A stretch of 64,000 nt of DNA from Leucobacter coleopterorum (GTDB lineage Bacteria; Actinomycetota; Actinomycetes; Actinomycetales; Microbacteriaceae): NCBI RefSeq assembly GCF_011382985.1, contig NZ_CP049933.1:2480001-2544000 (forward strand), given 5' to 3'. Below the pieces are notes generated by a model, which searched no databases, was not told where the DNA came from, and saw nothing but the letters and a program-made list of their open reading frames with translations. The translations under genes and the position numbers were made by a program. Positions 58,262 through 64,000 of the stretch are shown piece by piece. The first letter of the stretch is position 1. Each line of letters starts with the position of its first letter.

Positions 58262-59425
58262 ATGCAGATTGCCCAGGTCGTTGAAGAGGCGGCACGTTCG
58301 CTTGCGTCAACCCGAGAACTCCTTCGGGCTGGAATGACTGAGCGGGGTATCCGATCAGAAGTGTCGAACGGTTCGCTTGTGCGGCTTCGACAAGGGTACT
58401 TTGTCAGATCGGCGTTTTGGAATGGCGCTGACTACAGGCAGCGCCACGTTGTTTCAGCGCTTGCGGCACGCGAGGCTGCCGCCGGCACCATTGTGTTCTC
58501 GCATCGCACAGCCGCAACATTGCTTGGCTTGCCCGTTTGGTCGGCCTGGCTCAATCGTTTGTTCCCGTCCGAGGCGCGCGAACCCGGCGTTACCACGGCG
58601 TTCAGCCCGTTCAAAGAAAGGCAGAGCTCTCTCGACGGCGATGCACCCAAGGACCGCACTCCGTCGGGTGCTCCGGACCCTCGTCTGGTTCATACAACCG
58701 CAGCAAGCAATAGGCGTGCGTCTTCACACCCATTCATGTTTCGCCACCGGGGTGAACTATCTGACAGTGAAGTCATTTCAAGCCTCGGGTTTACTCTCAC
58801 ATCGGGTGAACGGACGCTGTTCGATCTTGGACGGTCAGAGCCATTTGCAATTGCGCTTGCTTGCACAGACGAGTTCCTTCGCCACCAGATAACTGTCAAC
58901 CGGTCCATCGATGAACAGTCCTGGGATGAGTGGCAGCAGCGTCTACGAGATAGGGCAAAACGCTTCCCTCATTCTCGGGGGATGCCCGCGGTTCGTGCGC
59001 TCGCGACGCTTGCACATCCTGGCGCCGATTCCCCACTAGAGACAGTGAGTCGGCTCCGATGTTTACAGGTGGGGCTCAACGTGAAGGTGCAGTTTAGAGT
59101 GCGCTCCGAGTGGGGCGGGTACAACTATCTCGATTTTCTATTCGAAGGTCTCGGGGTCTTTGGAGAGTGCGATGGGAAGGCAAAATACACTGACTCTAAG
59201 CTGCTTGGAAAGCGTTCAGCCGACGAGGTGGTGCATGACGAAAAGCGTCGGCACGATTGGGTTGTTGGGACAACTGGAATGCGTGGGGTGCGCTGGGGTG
59301 CTGCCGATGTCGAAACCACTGAGGTATTCGCACAGCGATTACGCGAGTTCAGACTACCCGTTCCAGGTGTTCCGGTCCGCAGCTATGGCGAAGAGATCGC
59401 TCTGTTTCTCGGCAAGTTACGGTGA
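58262..59425 (+). CDS. Orphan AbiEi-like antitoxin-domain protein with PD-(D/E)XK-like motif
   Basis: This 387-residue protein has an N-terminal region like the AbiEi family (type IV antitoxin-like winged helix: TRELLRAGMTERGIRSEVSNGSLVRLRQGYFV). A middle region contains GTIVFSHRTAATLLGLPVW. The C-terminal region reads YLDFLFEGLGVFGECDGKAKY: Asp291, Glu302 and Lys306 form a D-x10-E-x3-K pattern as in PD-(D/E)XK (Vsr/DUF559-like) nucleases. This architecture is common in actinobacteria as an orphan gene. No AbiEii-like nucleotidyltransferase toxin is adjacent. A real nuclease activity is inference. It is flanked by two related hairpin elements and looks less GC-rich than its neighbours. Confidence 0.75.
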   Translation: MQIAQVVEEAARSLASTRELLRAGMTERGIRSEVSNGSLVRLRQGYFVRSAFWNGADYRQRHVVSALAAREAAAGTIVFSHRTAATLLGLPVWSAWLNRLFPSEAREPGVTTAFSPFKERQSSLDGDAPKDRTPSGAPDPRLVHTTAASNRRASSHPFMFRHRGELSDSEVISSLGFTLTSGERTLFDLGRSEPFAIALACTDEFLRHQITVNRSIDEQSWDEWQQRLRDRAKRFPHSRGMPAVRALATLAHPGADSPLETVSRLRCLQVGLNVKVQFRVRSEWGGYNYLDFLFEGLGVFGECDGKAKYTDSKLLGKRSADEVVHDEKRRHDWVVGTTGMRGVRWGAADVETTEVFAQRLREFRLPVPGVPVRSYGEEIALFLGKLR

Positions 59426-59500
59426 CCTATGCGCTCTCGGATGATGCGTTCCGCTTCAATCGCGGCGTCGGTCAGACGAGTGGGCCGCAGTTCCACGAGC

Positions 59501-59542
59501 GGGCCACTTACCAACGCAAACTTAGCGTCGGGAAGTGGCCCC
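59501..59542. repeat. Hairpin element, family B copy 2
   Basis: Arms 59501-59517 (GGGCCACTTACCAACGC) and 59525-59542 pair with two mismatches. The arms and the following tail (CTCGTGGGCAAGGTGTGC) match the hairpin at 58033-58092. It lies in the gap between the AbiEi-like gene and the convergent ATPase gene of operon 3. Confidence 0.68.
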
Positions 59543-59618
59543 CTCGTGGGCAAGGTGTGCGCTGTCGCAAACCCCTGGGCAAGGCCCCGACCAGGAGCAC
59601 TCCGCCCACGCAAATGCT

Positions 59619-61319
59619 CTACGTCCCTGCCTCACGCAGAGCGCGAGCCAACTCACGACGCTCGGCCTGCCGAGCCGGGTCCGGCACCGGCAGCGAAGCA
59701 AGCAGTCGCTGTGTGTACGGTTCCTGCGGGTTGTTGAGCACCTCGGTAGCTACTCCGCTCTCCACGAGTTCGCCGTGATAGAGCACCCCCACTCGGTCGG
59801 CGAGCGCGTCGACAACCGCGAGATCGTGGGTGATGAACAGCGCTGCAAAGCCCAGCTCCGCCTGCAACTCTGTGAACAGCTCCAGCACCTTCGCCTGCAC
59901 GGATACATCGAGCGCAGAGGTCGGCTCGTCAGCTATCAGCAGCTTCGGGTCGAGCGCCAACCCGCGAGCGAGCGAGGCCCGCTGTCGTTGGCCCCCCGAG
60001 AGCTCGTGCGGAAAGCGCTCACCGTACGTGCGCGGCAGTTGCACTGACTCGAGCAGTTCGTCGACCCGTTTTTGAGCCCCGGCAAGGTTGCGGGCCAGGC
60101 GATGCACCAGCAGCGGCTCGGCGACGTTCTCCGCTATGGTCAGCAGCGGGTTGAAGCTCGAGGCCGGATCCTGAAATACAAACCCGATGTCACGCCGAGC
60201 AGGCTTAAATTCCCGCTCTTTGAACCCGACCATTTCGTGGCCGAGCACCCGCAGCGACCCACCGGTCGCAGGTGTCAGGCCTGCAATTGCGCGACCAATA
60301 GTGGATTTGCCCGATCCTGACTCCCCCACGAGGCCGTACACCTCGCCAGCGTGGATCTCAAAGTTGACGCCGCGCACGGCCATAAAGCCAGGCCGCCCTA
60401 GGCGCCCGGGGTACTGAATCTGCAGATTCTTTGCCAACACCACGGCTTCGCTCTGCGTGTGATCCCGAACTGACCCGGACGCCTCCTCAACACGACCCGA
60501 GGCCCGAATGCGACCACCACCAAGGTTCAATACGGATCCCAATAGCTCTCGTGTGTACTCCTCGCGCGGATTCGCGAACAGTTCAGCTGCGGGAGCCCGC
60601 TCCACGACTTCACCCTGATACATCACAGCGACGTCGTCAGCAAGGTCGGCCACGACCCCCATGTTGTGGGTAATGAGCAGGATCGCGGTACCAAACTCAT
60701 CGCGCAGTTTGCGCAGCAGATCCAAGATCTCCGCCTGCACGGTCACATCGAGCGCGGTCGTCGGCTCATCAGCGACAATGAGCCCGGGTCGCAGGGCGAG
60801 CGCCATCGCGATCATGACGCGCTGCTTTTGCCCGCCGGAGAGCTGATGCGGGTAGTAATCGGCGCGCTCGGCGGGCTCCGGGATCCCGACCCGCTCCAAC
60901 ATTTCGATCGCCCGTGCCCGCGCCTCCCTCTTCGACAGCTTCTCGTGCGCGCGCAGTCCGTCGGCGATCTGCCATCCGATGGTAAACACAGGGTTCAGCG
61001 CGGTTGAGGCCTCCTGAAACACCATCGCGACGTCACGACCGCGCACCTGGCGCAACTGATCCTTTGTGAGATGCAGCACGTTGTTCTCTGTGTCGCCATC
61101 GCGGGTGGTGAGCAGCACCGCACCAGACGACACCGCGGTCTCGGGCAACAGGCCCAGGACCGTGCGAGCCGTGACGGTTTTGCCAGATCCCGACTCGCCG
61201 ACAACGGCCAGCACACGGCCGGGTTCGACGGAGAGCGAGACTCCGTCGACCGCTTTCACGGCGCCGTGATCCGTTGCGAACGTCACCTCAAGGTTCTGAA
61301 TATCAAGAACATTTGTCAT
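59619..61319 (-). CDS. Fused DppD-DppF double ABC ATPase (operon 3)
   Basis: This 566-residue protein carries two ATPases. Domain 1: Walker A GESGSGKTVTA, signature LSGGQKQRVMIA, Walker [13 protein letters not shown], switch ITHNMGVV. Domain 2: Walker A GESGSGKSTIG, Q-loop FVFQDPASSFNP, signature [14 protein letters not shown], Walker [13 protein letters not shown]. The frame is intact. Its start overlaps the DppC-type stop (ATGA). It closes operon 3 and drives peptide-type import. Confidence 0.94.
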   Translation of the reverse strand: MTNVLDIQNLEVTFATDHGAVKAVDGVSLSVEPGRVLAVVGESGSGKTVTARTVLGLLPETAVSSGAVLLTTRDGDTENNVLHLTKDQLRQVRGRDVAMVFQEASTALNPVFTIGWQIADGLRAHEKLSKREARARAIEMLERVGIPEPAERADYYPHQLSGGQKQRVMIAMALALRPGLIVADEPTTALDVTVQAEILDLLRKLRDEFGTAILLITHNMGVVADLADDVAVMYQGEVVERAPAAELFANPREEYTRELLGSVLNLGGGRIRASGRVEEASGSVRDHTQSEAVVLAKNLQIQYPGRLGRPGFMAVRGVNFEIHAGEVYGLVGESGSGKSTIGRAIAGLTPATGGSLRVLGHEMVGFKEREFKPARRDIGFVFQDPASSFNPLLTIAENVAEPLLVHRLARNLAGAQKRVDELLESVQLPRTYGERFPHELSGGQRQRASLARGLALDPKLLIADEPTSALDVSVQAKVLELFTELQAELGFAALFITHDLAVVDALADRVGVLYHGELVESGVATEVLNNPQEPYTQRLLASLPVPDPARQAERRELARALREAGT

Positions 61320-62371
61320 CGTGCATTCCCATCTTGAGCAGCACCAACATTCGGGTCGGGCTCCTGCCCGGCAATACCTACCGTTTCGAGCATCGAGGTG
61401 TTTGCGACCACCCCGCTGCCCGCTTTCGCACGGCGACGGCTGCGCAGCCTCGGGTCGGAGAGGTCATTCAGGCTCTCGCCGGTAAGTGTCAACCCCATGA
61501 CCACGAGCACGATCGCGATACCGGGCCACAGGCTCGTCCACCACACCCCGTTCGTCACGTCGGCGATGGCCTTGTTGAGGTCGTAGCCCCACTCAGCGGC
61601 GGAGTTGGGCTCGATCCCGAATCCCAAAAAGCCGAGGCCGGCAAGAGTCAGAATCGCTTCCGAGGCGTTCAGTGTGAACACGAGCGGCAGCGAGCGCGTC
61701 GAGTTACGCATGACGTGACGAAACATGATTCGCAGGTGGCTCGCGCCAACCACTCTCGCTGATTCAACATAGGCCTCGGCCTTCACTCGAATGACCTCGG
61801 AACGCACCACACGCAGATACTGCGGAATGAACACCACGGTGATCGACAGCGAGGCCGCCCAAATGCCACCCCACAGGCTTGACTGGCCGCCAGAAATGAC
61901 GATCGAGAGCACAATGGCGAGGAGCAGCGAGGGGAACGCGAAGATAGCGTCGGCCAGCATCACAAGCACACGATCCAGCCAGCCACCAAGGTAACCGGAG
62001 AGCAGACCGAGGAACGACCCCAAGAAGATCGAACTGATCACCGCGATGGCAATCACGAGGAACGCCGTGCGCGCGCCCCAGATGACGCGCGAGAGCACGT
62101 CGTAGCCCGCGATGGTTGTGCCAAACGGGTGCGCGGCGGATGGTGCCTGCAGCGATCCAAAATCACCGTCGGGGCCGGATAGCGCCGAGAACCCGTAGGG
62201 CGCCAAGAGCGGCGCGAAGAGCGCCACCACCACGAAGGCAAAAACCAGCACGAGGCCAGCAATGAGCATGCCGCGCTGCAGGCCAATGCTCTGCCGAATC
62301 TGCTTGACAAGCGGCCAAGAGTGCCAGCCGCGCTCAACACGCGGGGCCGTGAGAATCGCTTCGGTTGTCAT
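61316..62371 (-). CDS. DppC-type ABC permease (operon 3)
   Basis: This 351-residue permease has the first helix LIAGLVLVFAFVVVALFAPLLAPYG and the external loop AHPFGTTIAGYDVLSRVIWGA. The coupling helix is YVESARVVGASHLRIMFRHVMRN. An unusually long C-terminal tail of about 45 residues follows the last helix (after DPRLRSRRRAK) and is hydrophilic, so it is cytoplasmic. The start is one base past the DppB-type stop. The frame is intact. Confidence 0.93.
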   Translation of the reverse strand: MTTEAILTAPRVERGWHSWPLVKQIRQSIGLQRGMLIAGLVLVFAFVVVALFAPLLAPYGFSALSGPDGDFGSLQAPSAAHPFGTTIAGYDVLSRVIWGARTAFLVIAIAVISSIFLGSFLGLLSGYLGGWLDRVLVMLADAIFAFPSLLLAIVLSIVISGGQSSLWGGIWAASLSITVVFIPQYLRVVRSEVIRVKAEAYVESARVVGASHLRIMFRHVMRNSTRSLPLVFTLNASEAILTLAGLGFLGFGIEPNSAAEWGYDLNKAIADVTNGVWWTSLWPGIAIVLVVMGLTLTGESLNDLSDPRLRSRRRAKAGSGVVANTSMLETVGIAGQEPDPNVGAAQDGNAR

Positions 62372-62372
62372 C

Positions 62373-63446
62373 TCAGTACCTCACTCGCGGGTCGATGAGC
62401 GCGGCGACCACGTCAACCACAAAGTTACTCAGCGCGACAATTACCGCGAGCAGTGCAACGATGCCCTGCACCGCAACGAAGTCGCGCGCGCTCAGGTAGT
62501 GCGCCAGCTGGAAGCCCAGACCTTTCCACTCAAAGGTGGTCTCTGTCAGCACAGCACCACTGAGCAACAGCGCGATCTGCAAACCAATCACCGTGATGAT
62601 CGGGATCAGCGCCGGCTTGTACGCGTGCTTCGTCACCAGGCGATACTCGCGAATACCGCGGGAACGGCCCGAGTCGACATACTCCTGCCCCAGTGTGCCG
62701 ATCATGTTGGTGCGCACGAGCCGCAGGAACACGCCCGCCGTCATCATGCCGAGTGTCAGGGCGGGCAGCACGGCGTGCAATAGCACGTCGCCAACGTTGG
62801 CAATGTTGCCGGTGCGGAACGCATCAATCAGGTAGAACCCGGAGGGATCCGGCAGCGTTTGGATCGCTAACTCCGTTGATATCGAAGCCCTGCCAGAAAC
62901 CGGCAGCCACCCCAGCCAGATGCCAAAGATGAGCTTCATAATCAGGCCGGAGAAGAACACCGGGGTTGCATACGTAAAGATCGCGAACACGCGCAACACC
63001 GCGTCGGGTCCGCGATCCCGGTAGTACGCCGCCAGCATGCCGAGCGGGATGCCAACAATCAGCGCAACGATGATCGTGTAGATGGCGAGTTCGAGGGTTG
63101 CGGCACCAAACGTCATGAGCACCTCGGTGACCGGGCGACGGTCACTAAAGGTGACGCCAAAGTTCCCCGTGAACACCTGACCGAGGTACTCGAAGTACTG
63201 CACGATGAGCGGGCGATCGTAACCCGCGGCAGCGACGCGCTCTGCCAACTGGTCGGGAGGAAGTCTGTCGCCAACCGACGCGGTGATGGGGTTGCCCATG
63301 GTTCGCATGAGGAGAAAGACCATCGTCACCAGAATGAAGACGGTTGGAATGATGAGCAGTGCTCGCCAGAGAATAAAACGACCGAGCCCACCGCCGCGCT
63401 GTCGCGCAATTGCGGCCGGAGCCGTGTCGGTTTCAGTAATAACCAT
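62373..63446 (-). CDS. DppB-type ABC permease (operon 3)
   Basis: This 357-residue permease shows the opening RFILWRALLIIPTVFILVTMVFLL, the NPITASVGDRLPPDQ loop and DRPLIVQYFEYLGQVFTGNFG. The coupling segment is EYVDSGRSRGIREYRLVTKHAYKP, and the tail VAALIDPRVRY is canonical. It lies 78 bases after the binding-protein gene, with a hairpin between. The frame is intact. Confidence 0.94.
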   Translation of the reverse strand: MVITETDTAPAAIARQRGGGLGRFILWRALLIIPTVFILVTMVFLLMRTMGNPITASVGDRLPPDQLAERVAAAGYDRPLIVQYFEYLGQVFTGNFGVTFSDRRPVTEVLMTFGAATLELAIYTIIVALIVGIPLGMLAAYYRDRGPDAVLRVFAIFTYATPVFFSGLIMKLIFGIWLGWLPVSGRASISTELAIQTLPDPSGFYLIDAFRTGNIANVGDVLLHAVLPALTLGMMTAGVFLRLVRTNMIGTLGQEYVDSGRSRGIREYRLVTKHAYKPALIPIITVIGLQIALLLSGAVLTETTFEWKGLGFQLAHYLSARDFVAVQGIVALLAVIVALSNFVVDVVAALIDPRVRY

Positions 63447-63478
63447 GAGTGCTCCGTTGAAAATGGAGAAACGGGGAG

Positions 63479-63514
63479 AAGCGGGCGAACGCGGTAGTCC
63501 GCGCTCGCCCGCTT
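63479..63514 (-). terminator. Hairpin between binding-protein and permease genes of operon 3
   Basis: Outer arms AAGCGGGCG and CGCCCGCTT pair perfectly. An inner stem CGCGG/CCGCG continues after a 2-base mismatch, with loop TAGT. It lies 10 bases past the binding-protein stop, the same relative position as the hairpin in operon 2. Confidence 0.65.
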
Positions 63515-63524
63515 TTCGAAACCG

Positions 63525-64000
63525 CTACTTCGTGATCAGTCCAAAGCGGAGTTTGAACGAAGCGTCAAGCGTCACGCCCTCGACACCGTCAACCGCGACC
63601 GCAACCTGTGCGCCCTGCAGCATCGGGAGAGTCGAAAGCTCAACCGCAAGCTTGTCTTGGATCTCACCCAGGATCTTCGCGCGCTCTTCGGTATCGCTCG
63701 TGACGCGCTGCTTGTCGATCAGCGCCGTGATTTCTTTGTTCTCGAAGTGGTTCACGAGGAAGTTGTCCGGCAGGAAGAACGGCGACAGGTAGTTATCGGG
63801 ATCGGAGTAGTCCGGGAACCAGCCGAGCTGATGCACGGGGTACAGGTCTTCAACGCGATCCTTCGTGTACTGACCCCACTCGGTCGACTGCAGGTCCACC
63901 TTAAAGAGACCGGTCGCCTCGAGCTGCGACTTGATCTGCGCGTACTCCTCGGCCGAAGAGGCACCGTAGCGTTCACCCGCATACTGCAGCGGGAAACTCA
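63525..64000 (-). CDS. Dipeptide/oligopeptide-type ABC substrate-binding protein (operon 3; partial, runs off the window)
   Basis: The C-terminal 158 residues are visible, from FPLQYAGERYGASSAEEYAQI to the end GLITK. Segments typical of SBP family 5 are IKSQLEATGLFKVDLQS, LGWFPDYSDPDNYLSPFF and a final GVTLDASFKLRFG. The N-terminus and signal peptide lie beyond the right edge. It is the first gene of operon 3, followed by two permeases and a fused ATPase. Confidence 0.9.
   Translation of the reverse strand, partial: SFPLQYAGERYGASSAEEYAQIKSQLEATGLFKVDLQSTEWGQYTKDRVEDLYPVHQLGWFPDYSDPDNYLSPFFLPDNFLVNHFENKEITALIDKQRVTSDTEERAKILGEIQDKLAVELSTLPMLQGAQVAVAVDGVEGVTLDASFKLRFGLITK

Noticed and set aside
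57154-59425. Two-gene toxin-antitoxin or defence system (CPBP protease plus AbiEi-like protein)
   Set aside because: The genes are about 230 bases apart with a hairpin between them, and no known system pairs these families. I report them separately.

Overview
The window is 64 kb of GC-rich bacterial chromosome (about 60% G+C by eye). It is densely packed, with many GTG starts, ATGA/GTGA stop-start overlaps and lipoproteins. The dxr-rip1-ispG isoprenoid/protease cluster, a fused OtsA-OtsB trehalose protein, SufS-SufU, DUF4192, an NrtR-headed NAD operon and TypA/BipA point to an actinomycete. Microbacteriaceae (Leucobacter-like) is my best guess; this is inference, since no rRNA is present.

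Layout. 1-1083: end of an osmoprotectant ABC operon and a very strong palindrome. 1125-6885 (minus): a LOG-family protein and gcvP-gcvT-gcvH behind a tandem glycine riboswitch. 7230-15821: ispG, a VanY-like carboxypeptidase, a CapA-like protein, the site-2 protease, dxr, an FKBP lipoprotein, a small membrane protein and rsmI. 15890-22054: a DsbA-like protein, an MFS transporter, a TRIC-like channel, sufS-sufU and a DUF4192 protein. 22067-28020 (minus): nrtR-nadA-nadB-nadC-cysteine desulfurase, with a clear promoter and NrtR-type operator. 28346-32585: cold-shock protein, a DcuS/DcuR-type two-component system and the divergent dicarboxylate carrier. 32793-38255: dienoyl-CoA-reductase-like enzyme, M20 peptidase, MFS transporter and TetR regulator. 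38335-43254: dipeptide-type ABC operon 1. 43340-48209 (minus): otsAB, YibE/F membrane protein, tRNA-Pro(CGG) and a maltokinase-cap-like protein. 48279-51526: typA and a Bcr/CflA-like MFS. 51527-56992 and 59619-64000 (minus): two more complete dipeptide-type ABC operons. Between them lie a CPBP protease and an orphan AbiEi-like protein with a PD-(D/E)XK-like motif, the latter flanked by two copies of a hairpin element.

The most important technical point is that fifteen genes read as broken, carrying 24 single-base frame breaks in total. Every break is repaired by adding one G or C, and 22 of the 24 lie in G or C runs. After repair every gene has a whole number of codons and the normal family length. 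The breaks hit housekeeping genes (ispG, nadA, nadC, gcvP). I read them as homopolymer-shortening sequence errors, not pseudogenes, and list each gene over its full extent.

The clearest biology is regulatory: a tandem glycine riboswitch on gcvPTH, an NrtR box lying on the transcription start of the NAD operon, and several families of long near-perfect palindromes at gene ends, two of them paired with short tandem repeats. I found no CRISPR array, prophage, transposase or defence island.
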